Source of the DNA: Methylorubrum zatmanii
GTDB taxonomy: Bacteria; Pseudomonadota; Alphaproteobacteria; Rhizobiales; Beijerinckiaceae
DNA: 64,000 nucleotides
Assembly (NCBI RefSeq): GCF_014845115.1
Contig: NZ_NKUI01000002.1
Coordinates: 20,670 to 84,669 of the forward strand
Direction of reading: 5' to 3'
The translations under genes and the position numbers were made by a program. Below, in pieces: positions 1 through 8,788 of the stretch. Below the pieces are notes generated by a model. It was not told the DNA's origin. It worked only from the letters and a program-made list of their open reading frames with translations, and did not search any database. How positions within the stretch are numbered: position 1 is the first letter of the stretch; each line of letters opens with the position of its first letter.

Positions 1-1648
1 CGGGCTTCTCGATCTTGGTCAGCTCCTGGTTCAGAAGCTCCCGGTTGAGAAGCTGGCCGGTCTCGGCGTCCTTGAAGTCCTGATCCTCGATCCAGGCATC
101 GGCGTAGTCGATGTAGCGATCGAACAGGTTCTGGCCGTAATCGTGGTAGGATTCGAGATAGGCCTTCTGGATCTCGTGGCCGATGAACTCGGCGTAGCGC
201 GGCGCGAGCTCGGTCTTGATGAACTCCATGTACCGCTTCTCGGTTTCCGGCGGCAGCTGCTCGCGCCGGATCGCCTGTTCCAGCACGTACATCAGATGCA
301 CCGGATCGGCCGAGACCTCGGTGGTGTCGTGGTTGAAGGTCGCGGCCAGCACCTTGAAGGCGAAGCGGGTCGAGATCCCGTCCATGCCCTCGTCGACGCC
401 GGCGGTGTCCTTGTATTCCTGCATCGAGCGGGCGCGCGGATCGACCTCGCGAAGGCTCTCGCCGTCATAGACCCGCATCTTCGAGAACAGGTTCGAGTTG
501 GCGTGCTCGCGCAAGCGCGAGAGCACCGAGAAGCGGGCCAGCATCTCCAGCGTGCCGGGGGCGCAGGCGGCCTGCGACAGCTCGGAGCCCGAGATCAGCT
601 TCTCGTAGATGCGCTGCTCCTCCGTGACCCGGAGGCAGTAGGGCACCTTGATCACGTAGATCCGGTCGATGAAGGCTTCGTTGTTCTTGTTGGTCTTGAA
701 CGACTGCCATTCGGCCTCGTTCGAGTGCGCCAGGATCACCCCGGTGAAGGGGATCGCGCCGATATTCTCGGTGCCGACATAGTTGCCCTCCTGCGTCGCC
801 GTGAGCAGGGGGTGCAGCATCTTGATCGGCGCCTTGAACATCTCGACGAATTCGAGAACGCCCTGGTTCGCCCGGTTGAGGCCGCCGGAATAGGAATAGG
901 CGTCCGGATCGGCCTGGGAGAGGGTTTCGAGCCGGCGGATATCGACCTTGCCGACGAGGGAGGAGATGTCCTGGTTGTTCTCGTCCCCCGGCTCGGTCTT
1001 GGCGATGGCGATCTGGCGCAGGCGCGACGGCCGCACCTTGATCACCTTGAAGCGGGAGATGTCGCCGTCGAACTCGTCGAGGCGCTTCAGGGCCCAGGGG
1101 CTCATCAGGCCGGTGAGGCGGCGGCGGGGAATGCCGAAGCGCTCCTCGATCTCCCGGCCCATCGTTTCGGGATCGAACAGCCCGAGCGGGCTCTCGAAGA
1201 CCGGCGAGATCTCGTCGCCCGCCTTCAGCACGTAGATCGGATGAACTTCCATCAGCGCCTTGAGGCGCTCGGCGAGGGACGATTTGCCACCGCCGACCGG
1301 GCCGAGGAGGTAGAGGATCTGCTTGCGCTCCTCCAACCCCTGCGCGGCGTGGCGGAAGAACGAGACGATCCGCTCGATCGTCTCCTCCATGCCGTAGAAC
1401 TCGGCGAAGGCCGGATAGACCCGGATCGTGCGGTTCATGAACACGCGGCCGAGGCGGGAATCCTTGGCGGTATCCACCATCTCCGGCTGGCCGATCGCGT
1501 CGAGGATGCGCTCGGCGGCGCTCGCATACATCAGCGGATTGTCGCGGCAGGCTTCGAGGTATTCGGAGAGCGTCATCTCCGTGTCGCGGCGCGCTTCGTA
1601 ACCGCGAGCGAAGCTCTGGAACAGGTCGTTCGTCGAGTGCAGCGGCAT
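1..1648 (-). CDS. prkA: PrkA family serine protein kinase (3' end outside window)
   Basis: The minus-strand frame starts at an ATG at 1648 (protein begins MPLHSTNDLF) and is open to the window edge, giving 549 codons of a family usually around 640-650 residues, so roughly the last 90 residues are missing. It has the AAA-like P-loop GPVGGGKSS near residue 115, preceded by the PrkA N-terminal region and followed by long stretches typical of PrkA/YeaG. A GGGGGTG ribosome binding site lies just upstream of the ATG. In other bacteria PrkA is usually the first gene of a stress and nutrient-limitation operon with YeaH (VWA) and SpoVR family genes; those would lie off the left edge. The long plus-strand ORF across the same DNA is a codon-bias shadow. 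A CRP-like palindrome sits about 100 bp upstream. Confidence 0.95.
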   Translation of the reverse strand, partial: MPLHSTNDLFQSFARGYEARRDTEMTLSEYLEACRDNPLMYASAAERILDAIGQPEMVDTAKDSRLGRVFMNRTIRVYPAFAEFYGMEETIERIVSFFRHAAQGLEERKQILYLLGPVGGGKSSLAERLKALMEVHPIYVLKAGDEISPVFESPLGLFDPETMGREIEERFGIPRRRLTGLMSPWALKRLDEFDGDISRFKVIKVRPSRLRQIAIAKTEPGDENNQDISSLVGKVDIRRLETLSQADPDAYSYSGGLNRANQGVLEFVEMFKAPIKMLHPLLTATQEGNYVGTENIGAIPFTGVILAHSNEAEWQSFKTNKNNEAFIDRIYVIKVPYCLRVTEEQRIYEKLISGSELSQAACAPGTLEMLARFSVLSRLREHANSNLFSKMRVYDGESLREVDPRARSMQEYKDTAGVDEGMDGISTRFAFKVLAATFNHDTTEVSADPVHLMYVLEQAIRREQLPPETEKRYMEFIKTELAPRYAEFIGHEIQKAYLESYHDYGQNLFDRYIDYADAWIEDQDFKDAETGQLLNRELLNQELTKIEKP

Positions 1649-1899
1649 TCGAACACCCCCTTCAGGCTGATGACAGCTTCATCCTGTCTCGGGTTGGATG
1701 CAACCGACATTGCGGGTTTTGTCGCACCGCCCACAGCAGGGCGGATCGGCGTGTGAAACGGGTCACACTCCAAGCATCGCCTGGATTTAGGGCGACCTTA
1801 ACCCACCCCGTGGCAGAGGACCGCTGGCGGTCTCGACGCTGGTTCGGGCGGCTCTGCTCGCTGCAATGCAGCATCGCGAGGCCGCCCTTCGTGGGACGA
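1649..1899. other. Intergenic region upstream of prkA
   Basis: This 250-bp stretch between the end of the small secreted protein gene and prkA holds no credible gene. Both flanking genes are on the minus strand, so it should carry the prkA promoter. The only strong signal is the TGTGA-N6-TCACA palindrome described separately. Confidence 0.6.
1751..1768. promoter_or_regulatory. CRP/FNR-type operator palindrome upstream of prkA
   Basis: GTGTGAAACGGGTCACAC is an inverted repeat with 6-bp arms GTGTGA and TCACAC around a 6-bp spacer. It contains an exact TGTGA-N6-TCACA, the symmetric half-sites bound by E. coli CRP and related cAMP receptor-like proteins. It lies about 103-120 bp upstream of the prkA ATG. 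Binding is inferred from the motif; no CRP-family gene is in the window. Confidence 0.55.
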
Positions 1900-2358
1900 T
1901 CAGAGATCGGTCGTGCTCTTCTTCTCGTCCTTCGGCTTGTCGTCCTTGCCGACGGTGATGCGGATATCGCGTTTCTCGACCTCGCCGTCGGAATTCTTGA
2001 TCTCGACCACGACACCGTCCGGGCCGGTATAGCCGCTATTGGGCTGGTAGAAGATCGCCTGGACCTCGGCATCCTTGTTGGGGCAGCGATATTTGGCCGG
2101 GGTCTTGAGCTTTCCGGCCTTGGTGATGAGCGAGCCGGATTTCGGCGGCGTCGTCACCTTGATCTCGGGCATCGGCCCGGTCGAGCAATCCTTCTTCAGG
2201 TTCGGCACGATGACGAGGCGGGCCTGTTTGCCGGCGGGCACGGTCTCGCTGCGGGTGACGGTGGTCTGCGCGAGCGCCGGACCGGCGCAGCAGAGCCAGA
2301 CAGCCGCGAGGGCGGCGGGGGCCGCGATCGGTCTCGAAACGAGGGTCAGCGCATCCAT
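1900..2358 (-). CDS. Secreted hypothetical protein with signal peptide
   Basis: 152 residues. Residues 1-30 form a Sec signal peptide (hydrophobic Ala/Leu core ending GPALAQ). The mature part is a compact domain with two cysteines (in KKDCSTG and KYRCPNK) that could form a disulphide, the phrase YQPNSGYTGPDGVVVEI, and a very charged C-terminal tail DDKPKDEKKSTTDL. The YxPnxgytGpDgvvveI phrase resembles beta-rich extracellular repeat or cadherin-like proteins in alphaproteobacteria, but I do not assign a family. AAGGAA precedes the ATG at good spacing. It is probably periplasmic and monocistronic. Confidence 0.75.
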   Translation of the reverse strand: MDALTLVSRPIAAPAALAAVWLCCAGPALAQTTVTRSETVPAGKQARLVIVPNLKKDCSTGPMPEIKVTTPPKSGSLITKAGKLKTPAKYRCPNKDAEVQAIFYQPNSGYTGPDGVVVEIKNSDGEVEKRDIRITVGKDDKPKDEKKSTTDL

Positions 2359-2524
2359 CGGCGTTTCCTTGAGCGTCGTCTCACGCCCCGCAGGCTGAGG
2401 GCCGGTCGGTCCGGCCTCGGGGGAGCGTGCAGCCGGGCATGTGGGGTCGGAACGTCTCCGCGTCGAGGATCGATCCCGATTCCGATGCTGCGCCGCCCCG
2501 GAACGCGACGGGGTGAGGCGCGGC

Positions 2525-2944
2525 TCAGTGCTGGAGCGCGGCGGCGACAGCCCCGGTCACGCGGGCGATCTGTGCCGCGTCGAGTTGTCCGGCCAGGGCT
2601 TTCGCCAGGGCCTGCTCGACCCGCTCGCGCTCGCCGAGATCGGCGAAGGGCGTTGAGGGGATGTCGGTGTCGGCGAGGTCGCAGGCCCGGCGGATGGTCT
2701 CGGCGGCCTTGAGCAGGGTTCCACGATCGCTCGGGCCCATATCCCAGAGGGGGGCCCGGAGGCGGCTGATGACCCGCCGGGCGTCGCGGTAATCCCGATC
2801 GATGGTGGTCGAGGCCTCGATCTGGCTGACGAGGAACATCAGCTCGAGCACCTCGTTGGCGGCCTCCGGGCAAACGCGCACGATCCGCATCAGGCGGGCG
2901 ATGAGCTCCTGGGTTGGAGACATCCTGGGGGGAGGGGAGGCCAT
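2525..2944 (-). CDS. Hypothetical helical protein
   Basis: 139 residues, almost entirely predicted helix, with no signal peptide or membrane segment and no motif I recognise. A second in-frame ATG occurs at residue 8, but the first start has GAGG six bases upstream and is preferred. It lies downstream of, and on the same strand as, the ihfA-merR string, separated by 130 bp. The gap holds a 12-bp perfect palindrome CTTGCGCGCAAG at 3028-3039 that could mark its own promoter or operator. Confidence 0.65.
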   Translation of the reverse strand: MASPPPRMSPTQELIARLMRIVRVCPEAANEVLELMFLVSQIEASTTIDRDYRDARRVISRLRAPLWDMGPSDRGTLLKAAETIRRACDLADTDIPSTPFADLGERERVEQALAKALAGQLDAAQIARVTGAVAAALQH

Positions 2945-3074
2945 GGCGCCTCAACGCGGGGGCGCCGGTAAAGTTCAGGTTGGCCGGCCTATGGCAGGAA
3001 GCAAAAATCCGCGAGGCCAGCCAATGCCTTGCGCGCAAGCAAGTTACAGTATCCGCATCTGAGGTCGCCGGCCC

Positions 3075-3566
3075 TCAGGCCGCGCTTGCCGCCTCGGGAT
3101 CGGCCGCATCGAGGCCCGCGAGCAGAGCCCGGCAGGCGCGCAGGTCGGCAAGCGCCTCCTCCAGGGCGCGGCGATCCGAGGCCGCCGCCTCAAGGGTGTC
3201 GAGATCGCGTTCCGCGCCGGTCGGCGCGCCGGCCTCCTCCTCGCCTCGGCCCACGGCCTGGACGAAGCGGACGCCGTTCTCCTTGAGGATGCGCTGGGCG
3301 CCACGAATGGTGTAGCCCTGCCCGTGCAGCAGCCGCCGCACGCCTCTGAGCAGATCGACATCGTCGGGGCGGTAATAGCGCCGGCCGCCGGCCCGCTTCA
3401 GCGGCTTGATCTGGCTGAAGCGACTCTCCCAGAAGCGCAGGACGTGCTGCGGCACGCCGAGATCCTCGGAGACCTCGGTGATGGTGCGGAAGGCCCCGGG
3501 ATGCTTCTCGCCGCGCTCCTCATCGGCAGCCGCTTCGAGGGCGGGGGATTCGAGCGGCAGTCCCAT
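3075..3566 (-). CDS. MerR family transcriptional regulator
   Basis: 163 residues. The MerR-type winged helix spans residues 27-95: the phrase [25 protein letters not shown] is the recognition segment and [21 protein letters not shown] the wing. The C-terminal part is Glu/Ala-rich and probably coiled coil, with none of the cysteines expected of a metal sensor. It follows ihfA by 62 bp on the same strand. This linkage to ihfA-fabH-plsX is widespread in alphaproteobacteria, where the protein is annotated only as MerR-like, so the effector is unknown. Confidence 0.9.
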   Translation of the reverse strand: MGLPLESPALEAAADEERGEKHPGAFRTITEVSEDLGVPQHVLRFWESRFSQIKPLKRAGGRRYYRPDDVDLLRGVRRLLHGQGYTIRGAQRILKENGVRFVQAVGRGEEEAGAPTGAERDLDTLEAAASDRRALEEALADLRACRALLAGLDAADPEAASAA

Positions 3567-3628
3567 GGCAGCGCCTCAATCCATTGTCCGGCGGACACGC
3601 GGCACGCGGCCGAGAAAACCCGCCCGGA

Positions 3629-3955
3629 TCATTCGTCCTCGTCGGTGTCGTGCCCGTTGACATGGCCGCCGTTGATGCGGGCCTTGAGCACGTTTGAGGG
3701 TTTGAACACCATCACCTGGCGCGGCTCGATCTCGACCTCGACGCCGGTCTTCGGGTTGCGGCCGATCCGCTTGCCCTTGGAGCGCACGACGAAGGAGCCG
3801 AACGAGGACAGCTTCACCGTCTCGCCCGACGACAGGCAGTTGCAGATCTCGGCGAGCACCGTCTCGACCAGGGCCGCCGATTCGGCCCGCGAGAGGCCGA
3901 CCTGCTGGTAGACGGCCTCGCTCAAATCTGCGCGTGTGACCGTCTTGCCTGCCAT
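3629..3955 (-). CDS. ihfA: Integration host factor subunit alpha
   Basis: 108 residues, the usual length for IHF-alpha plus a short acidic tail (GHDTDEDE). The HU/IHF fold is clear: the N-terminal helices with [22 protein letters not shown], the [25 protein letters not shown] segment of the DNA-bending arm containing the intercalating proline, and [13 protein letters not shown]. It would pair with IhfB to bend DNA at promoters and recombination sites; sigma-54 promoters such as the one at glnK (58.4 kb) commonly need IHF. It sits 123 bp downstream of fabH in the plsX-fabH-ihfA order. Confidence 0.96.
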   Translation of the reverse strand: MAGKTVTRADLSEAVYQQVGLSRAESAALVETVLAEICNCLSSGETVKLSSFGSFVVRSKGKRIGRNPKTGVEVEIEPRQVMVFKPSNVLKARINGGHVNGHDTDEDE

Positions 3956-4078
3956 GCGCTCCCCCTTGCAGCCGAGTCGGGCCCCGCCGCGTATCTCTAT
4001 GATCGGACACGCTAATCGGCAGACGGGCGATGGTCAACCGAACCTTGCGGTTGACAGGAAATGGGTGTGTTGCGCGCC

Positions 4079-5059
4079 TCACCAGCGGATGAGCGCGGCC
4101 CCCCAGGTGAAGCCGCCACCGATCGCCTCGATCATCACGAGGTCGCCCTCGCGGATGCGCCCGTCCTTGCGCGCCGCGTCGAGCGCCAGGGGAATCGAGG
4201 CGGCCGATGTGTTGCCGTGCCGGTCGACGGTGAGCACCACCTTCTCACGGGCGATGCCGAGCTTGTCGGCCGAGGCCTCGATGATCCGGCGGTTGGCTTG
4301 GTGCGGCACGAACCACGACAGGTCGTCCGCTGTCATGCCCGAGGCGCGAAAAGCTTCCTCGATCACATCGGTGACCGAGCCGACCGCGAATCGGAACACC
4401 TCCCGGCCCTCCATCCGCAGCTTGCCGGTGGTGCCGGTCGAGCCGGGGCCGCCATCGACGTAGAGTTTGCTGCGGTGGCGCCCGTCCGAGCGCAGGCAGC
4501 TCGCGAGCACGCCGCGGTCGTCCTTGGTGCCCGCGCCCTCGCGCGCTTCCAGCACGATGGCGCCCGCGCCGTCGCCGAACAGCACGCAGGTGGTGCGGTC
4601 CTCCCAGTCGAGCAGCCGGGAGAAGGTCTCGGCCCCGATGACGAGGGCGCGCTTGGCGCCGCCGGTCGAGAGGAAGCGGTCGGCGGTGGCGACGGCGTAG
4701 ACGAAGCCGGCGCAGACCGCCTGAAGGTCGAAAGCGAAGCCGCCCTCGATCCCGAGCGCCGCCTGGATCTGGGTGGCGGTGGAGGGGAAGGTGTGGTCCG
4801 GTGTCGAGGTCGCGCAGATCACGAGGTCGATGTCGGCGGGCGAGAGCCCCGCATCGTCCAGGGCCGCCAGGGCGGCGCGGGTGCCGAGCACCGAGGTGGT
4901 CTCATCCGCCCGCGCGATGTGGCGCTGGCGGATGCCGGTGCGCTGCACGATCCACTCGTCGGAGGTCTCGATTCCCCGCTCGGCCAGCTCGGTATTGGTG
5001 ACGATAGTGTCCGGCAGGTACGCCCCGCATCCGGCCACGACGGAGCGCCATTGCGCCAT
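4079..5059 (-). CDS. fabH: Beta-ketoacyl-ACP synthase III
   Basis: 326 residues, starting at the ATG at 5059 ([10 protein letters not shown]); the reading frame is open much further upstream into plsX but that part is not coding. It condenses acetyl-CoA with malonyl-ACP to start fatty acid synthesis. The catalytic triad is visible: Cys116 in LQAVCAGF, His in [11 protein letters not shown], and Asn in [12 protein letters not shown]. It starts 50 bp after the plsX stop. The stop codon is TGA at 4081-4079. Confidence 0.97.
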   Translation of the reverse strand: MAQWRSVVAGCGAYLPDTIVTNTELAERGIETSDEWIVQRTGIRQRHIARADETTSVLGTRAALAALDDAGLSPADIDLVICATSTPDHTFPSTATQIQAALGIEGGFAFDLQAVCAGFVYAVATADRFLSTGGAKRALVIGAETFSRLLDWEDRTTCVLFGDGAGAIVLEAREGAGTKDDRGVLASCLRSDGRHRSKLYVDGGPGSTGTTGKLRMEGREVFRFAVGSVTDVIEEAFRASGMTADDLSWFVPHQANRRIIEASADKLGIAREKVVLTVDRHGNTSAASIPLALDAARKDGRIREGDLVMIEAIGGGFTWGAALIRW

Positions 5060-5109
5060 CAGATCCGTCCCTTTCTCACTTCGTGTCGCGCCGGTCTCGC
5101 GTCCGGCGG

Positions 5110-6144
5110 TCAGGCCGGCGCGACCGCCGGCGTCTGCTCCAGCATGTCCCGGATCGTGCGCATCAGGTCGTGACGGGCCATGTCGTGGGCAAGATCGACC
5201 GCGGCGGCGAATCCTTGTGCGTTCTCCGAGCCGTGGCTCTTGATGACGATGCCTTCCAGCCCGAGGAACACGCCGCCATTGGCGCGGCTCGGGTTCATCT
5301 TCTCCCGCAGGGCCGCGAAGGCCTGCCGGGCGAACAGGTAGCCGATCTTCGCCGACAGGGTACGCCCCATCGCGGCCTTGAGATAGGCGCCGATCTGCTT
5401 GGCGGTGCCTTCCGCGGTCTTGAGGGCGATGTTGCCGGTGAAGCCCTCGGTCACCACCACGTCGGTGGTGCCGCGGCCGAGATCGGTGCCCTCGACGAAG
5501 CCGTGATAGGTGAAATGCGCCGGCTCGCTCTCGCGCAGGAGGCGGGCGGCCTCCTTCACGGCCTCGTTGCCCTTCATCTCCTCGGTGCCGACATTGAGCA
5601 GGCCCACCGTCGGCCGGTCGAGGTCGAGCACGATGCGGGCCATGGCCGCGCCCATCACCGCCATCTCGACGAGATGCTCGGCATCGGTGCCGATGGTGGC
5701 GCCGACATCGAGCACCACGCTCTCGCCGCGCACCGTCGGCCACAGGCAGGCGATGGCCGGGCGCTCGATCCCGGCCATGGTCTTCAGGCAGATCTTCGAC
5801 ATCGCCATCAGCGCGCCGGTATTGCCGGCGGAGACGGCGGCCTGGGCCTCGCCGTCGCGCACCGCCTGGATCGCCCGCCACATCGAGGACTTGCCCCGGC
5901 CCTGGCGCACCGCCTGGCTCGGCTTGTCGTCCATGGCGACGGAGACGGTGGTGTGCCGGATCTCGACCGCATCCTTCAGGCGCGGCTCGGCCTCGACCAG
6001 GGGGCGCAGAACCGCCTCGTCGCCGAACATGATGAAGCGGGTTTCGGGGTGCCGTTCACGGGCGATGGCCGCGCCGGGCACGACGGTCGCGGGGCCGTGA
6101 TCGCCGCCCATGGCGTCGAGCGAGATGCAAACGCGGTTCGACAT
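5110..6144 (-). CDS. plsX: Phosphate acyltransferase PlsX
   Basis: 344 residues. It converts acyl-ACP plus phosphate to acyl-phosphate, which feeds PlsY in phosphatidic acid synthesis. The N-terminus has the family signature [12 protein letters not shown], and [12 protein letters not shown] and FVEGTDL are also recognisable. It is peripheral to the membrane, without a transmembrane segment. It is the second gene after DUF177 in the alphaproteobacterial order DUF177-plsX-fabH-ihfA; a 159-bp gap precedes it, so it may have its own promoter. Confidence 0.97.
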   Translation of the reverse strand: MSNRVCISLDAMGGDHGPATVVPGAAIARERHPETRFIMFGDEAVLRPLVEAEPRLKDAVEIRHTTVSVAMDDKPSQAVRQGRGKSSMWRAIQAVRDGEAQAAVSAGNTGALMAMSKICLKTMAGIERPAIACLWPTVRGESVVLDVGATIGTDAEHLVEMAVMGAAMARIVLDLDRPTVGLLNVGTEEMKGNEAVKEAARLLRESEPAHFTYHGFVEGTDLGRGTTDVVVTEGFTGNIALKTAEGTAKQIGAYLKAAMGRTLSAKIGYLFARQAFAALREKMNPSRANGGVFLGLEGIVIKSHGSENAQGFAAAVDLAHDMARHDLMRTIRDMLEQTPAVAPA

Positions 6145-6303
6145 GATTCCTTCGGGACGCCGCGAGGAGGGCCTGGGGAGAAGCGGGCGGGAGGGGCATC
6201 GCCGGCCCCGGACTCGGCGGCGCGCAAAATAGCGGCAGCGCCCGGCCGGGCAAACAAAAACTGAGACTTTCTTTCGCGGCGCGGATTCCGGGCGAAGCGG
6301 CGA

Positions 6304-6822
6304 TCAGCCCGGGTCGGATCCGAGCTTGCCGCGCAGGGCGGCGAGATCGGCGAAGGGCAGGGGCTCCTCGCCGACCGTCACCGTCTCGAAGGCGACGCCG
6401 GGCTTGCGCGGATAGGGATCGAGCCCCAGCGCCAGGAACTCCGCGGTCAGCACCCCGAAATCGATGCGCCCGTTCACGATCGGGTCGGGCAACTCGACAT
6501 CCTCGGCCTCGGTGCCTTCCAGGATGTCGGCATTGGTGAACTCGACCTCGACGGGCTCGGAGACCGTCGCCTCGAAGGGCTCCAGCGTCACGGTGCAGAC
6601 CTGCGTCACCACGGCCTCGACCCGGCCCTCGGCCCGCAGCCGGGTCAGGGACCCGCTCAAGGAGAAGCGGCCGGTGAGGTCGCGGAGGGCGGGGATCTTG
6701 AAGTCGCGGGCCAGCGCCTCGCATTCCGCCGGGCTCGCCTCGACGACGATCTCGGCGCGATCCTTCGGCAGGCGCTCGACATTGATGGAGCGGGAGAGCG
6801 GACCCTCGGTTCTGGACGTCAT
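6304..6822 (-). CDS. DUF177/YceD family protein
   Basis: 172 residues with the conserved central block RVEAVVTQVCTVTLEPFEATVSEPVEVEF and the acidic segment after it that defines DUF177 (YceD), a family linked to 23S rRNA processing and plsX in bacteria and plants. Only one of the usual cysteine positions is present. Its ATG overlaps the stop codon of the upstream chaperone gene (ATGA), showing translational coupling. No rpmF lies between it and plsX, as is usual for alphaproteobacteria. Confidence 0.9.
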   Translation of the reverse strand: MTSRTEGPLSRSINVERLPKDRAEIVVEASPAECEALARDFKIPALRDLTGRFSLSGSLTRLRAEGRVEAVVTQVCTVTLEPFEATVSEPVEVEFTNADILEGTEAEDVELPDPIVNGRIDFGVLTAEFLALGLDPYPRKPGVAFETVTVGEEPLPFADLAALRGKLGSDPG

Positions 6823-7385
6823 CGAATGTCTCCTGCGCCGGCTCGGGCGCCGTCCTCGGCCGGCTCGGGGAAGCGGGGGCCCTGCTCCAGCAGCCCGTCG
6901 AGATCCTGGGCCGAGAGGGCGGCGGCGGCCGCTTCGGCATAGGCGGCGAGCGGGCCGGCGGCGTCCGGATCGTCGCAGTCGAGCAGGTTGCGGGCGAGGG
7001 CGGCGGTGAGGGCGGCCCGGTCGCCGGCATCGAGCGCCGCGCCGTAGGCGCCGGCCCGGGCATAGAACGAGGCGCCGAGCTTCTTGATCCGCTTCGGCAC
7101 CCCCATGTCGCCGATGCCGGTCTCGCGCAAAGCGGCGTCGAGCTGCAGGAAGACCGAATCGACCAGATCCTGCGCCACGTCCGCCGCCGGGGCCGGCAGC
7201 TGGCCGAGGCGGCGCAACACCAGGATCACGTGCAGGCTCAGGGCCTCGAACCGGCCCTCCACGGTGTCGGGCACCCCGAGGAGGGTGTAGAGGCCGGGCC
7301 GGCGCGCGGCCTCGCCGATCCGCCGGTGCAAGGCCTGGATCGTCTGGCGCCGCTGGCCGGCGCGGCGGAACAGCCCCGTGATCAT
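6819..7385 (-). CDS. Ubiquinol-cytochrome c chaperone (CBP3/UPF0174 family)
   Basis: 188 residues from the ATG at 7385 (MITGLFRRAG). The open frame extends further upstream, but that part overlaps the divergent bamE promoter and start and is not conserved-looking. The family phrase YTLLGVPDTVEGRFEALSLHVILVLRRL, then VDSVFLQLDAALRETGIGDMGVPKRIKKL, matches CBP3-type assembly factors for cytochrome bc1. A GTG three codons upstream is an alternative start. It overlaps DUF177 by four bases. Confidence 0.9.
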   Translation of the reverse strand: MITGLFRRAGQRRQTIQALHRRIGEAARRPGLYTLLGVPDTVEGRFEALSLHVILVLRRLGQLPAPAADVAQDLVDSVFLQLDAALRETGIGDMGVPKRIKKLGASFYARAGAYGAALDAGDRAALTAALARNLLDCDDPDAAGPLAAYAEAAAAALSAQDLDGLLEQGPRFPEPAEDGARAGAGDIR

Positions 7386-7542
7386 GCGGTCCACCGGATG
7401 GGCCGGCTCTGTGGCCGAGCTTGCCTTGTCAAAGCCATAACCCCGCGGTACGGCAACCGTGGACCAGGGTGCAAGTCCGAAGACGCGCGAGGCCAATCGC
7501 GCCGCGGATGTCGGCCCGCTTTGCAGGAAATCAGGGGGGCCG

Positions 7543-8040
7543 ATGTCGCGCCGTCTCGTCTCGTCGCTTGCTCGCGTCGCCGTCCTCGGCTCCGTCGCGA
7601 TCGGCGTCTCAGGCTGCATCGGCGAGGAGATCCGCCACGGCTATCAGATCGATCAGGCGGCTCTGGCCACGGTCAAGCCGGGCATGAGCGCCGAGCAGGT
7701 GCTGCAGATCCTCGGCACCCCGTCCACCGTCTCCACGGTCGGCAACAAATCCTGGTACTACATCAGCCAGAACACCCGCCGCACGGTGATGTTCCTCGGC
7801 GAGCAGGTCGAGGACCAGAAGGTCACGGCGGTGTATTTCAACCAGGGCATGAGGGTCGAGCGCATCGCCCTGTACGGCCTGCAGGACGGCCGCGTGTTCG
7901 ACTTCATCGAGCGCAAGACCCCGGCGAGCGGCGCCGACCGCGCCTTCCTCAGCCAGCTCTTCCGCGGCCTCACCCGCTACGAGCCGTTTGGCAGCGGCGC
8001 CGGCTCCTCGATCGTCCCCGGCGCCCGCGCGGGGCAGTGA
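7543..8040 (+). CDS. bamE: Outer membrane assembly lipoprotein BamE
   Basis: 165 residues from the ATG at 7543, which has AGGGGGG just upstream. The N-terminus is a lipoprotein signal with lipobox VSGC, so lipidation at that Cys and outer-membrane targeting are expected. The SmpA/OmlA domain follows: IDQAALATVKPGMSAEQVLQILGTPSTVS and SWYYISQNTRR. It belongs to the BAM complex; the core bamA gene lies at 47.4-50.0 kb. It is divergent from the bc1 chaperone, and its 3' end overlaps the convergent HAD gene by 64 bp. Confidence 0.95.
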   Translation: MSRRLVSSLARVAVLGSVAIGVSGCIGEEIRHGYQIDQAALATVKPGMSAEQVLQILGTPSTVSTVGNKSWYYISQNTRRTVMFLGEQVEDQKVTAVYFNQGMRVERIALYGLQDGRVFDFIERKTPASGADRAFLSQLFRGLTRYEPFGSGAGSSIVPGARAGQ

Positions 8041-8699
8041 GCGCGGCCCGTCAGGGCCGTTGCGACCTCCTCCACCCCGTCGAACAGAAAGGCCGGCTTC
8101 AGGCCGGCCAGGGCCTGCGGGCTGTTATAGCCCCAGGCCACCGCCGCGAAGGCGCATCCGGCCCGGGCCGCGGCCTCGCCGTCACGAATCTCGTCCCCCA
8201 CCGCGAGCGTCGCGGCCGGCGGCACGCCCGCCTTGCGCGCGACGGATCGCAGGTGGCGCGCCTTGCCGAACAGCGAGGCGCCGCAGGCATAGTGCCGGAT
8301 CAGGTCCGCCGAGGGCCCGAGCGCCCGCCGGACATTCGCTTCGCTGTTGGAACTGACCACGGCCAGCCCGAGTCCGGCGGCATGGAGCCGGGCGAGCATC
8401 TCCGGCACGCCGGGGAACAGGCGCGTCGCGGCGGCGTCGCGGGTCGCCAGCGCCCGCATGTGGCGGGCGATCAGCGGCACCTTCCATCCCGGAATGCCGA
8501 GATCCCCCAGGATCGCCCGGGCGCCCAGGCTGCGCAGCCGCTCCGTCTCCCCCGCCTCGACCCTGCGGAAACGGTAGCGCTCGGCCACGGCGTTGAGGTT
8601 CGCGCAGAACCAGGGGAAGGTGTCGGCCAGCGTCCCGTCGAAATCGAAGGCCACGAGGCGGTAGGGGGAGGGGCCCGGCGAAGCGGCGACCTTCGGCAT
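7977..8699 (-). CDS. HAD family phosphatase
   Basis: 240 residues from the ATG at 8699 (MPKVAASPGP), with GGAGAG upstream. HAD motif I is FDFDGTLADT near residue 20, motif II VVSSNS, motif III the Lys region around LFGKARHL, and motif IV VGDEIRDGEAAA. The cap is of the small helical kind found in phosphoglycolate phosphatase and PpaX-like enzymes; the substrate is not evident. The stop codon (TAG, 7979-7977) lies inside the 3' end of bamE on the other strand, a 64-bp convergent overlap. Confidence 0.88.
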   Translation of the reverse strand: MPKVAASPGPSPYRLVAFDFDGTLADTFPWFCANLNAVAERYRFRRVEAGETERLRSLGARAILGDLGIPGWKVPLIARHMRALATRDAAATRLFPGVPEMLARLHAAGLGLAVVSSNSEANVRRALGPSADLIRHYACGASLFGKARHLRSVARKAGVPPAATLAVGDEIRDGEAAARAGCAFAAVAWGYNSPQALAGLKPAFLFDGVEEVATALTGRAHCPARAPGTIEEPAPLPNGS

Positions 8700-8788
8700 C
8701 GTGGCGTCTCTCCATGACGAGGGCGGCCCCACCGTCGCGGGGCCGCCCTCGTTCGGCGCGGATGTGAGGGGTGATCCTGCGGGCGGCG

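Noticed and set aside
143..1756. 537-residue plus-strand ORF with alphaproteobacterial look
   Set aside because: It lies fully opposite the clear prkA frame. Long antisense ORFs are common where the third codon position is nearly all G or C. The residue content (Arg, Leu, Gly, Val, Ala) has no motif.
2944..3075. Possible tRNA gene after the MerR-like gene, as in some relatives
   Set aside because: No cloverleaf, anticodon stem or T-loop motif GTTCGAATC could be found in the 130-bp gap.
4079..5881. 600-residue minus-strand ORF that would join fabH to upstream sequence
   Set aside because: The upstream 270 residues are Arg/Gly/Ala-rich noise overlapping plsX; FabH starts at 5059 and the plsX frame is separate.
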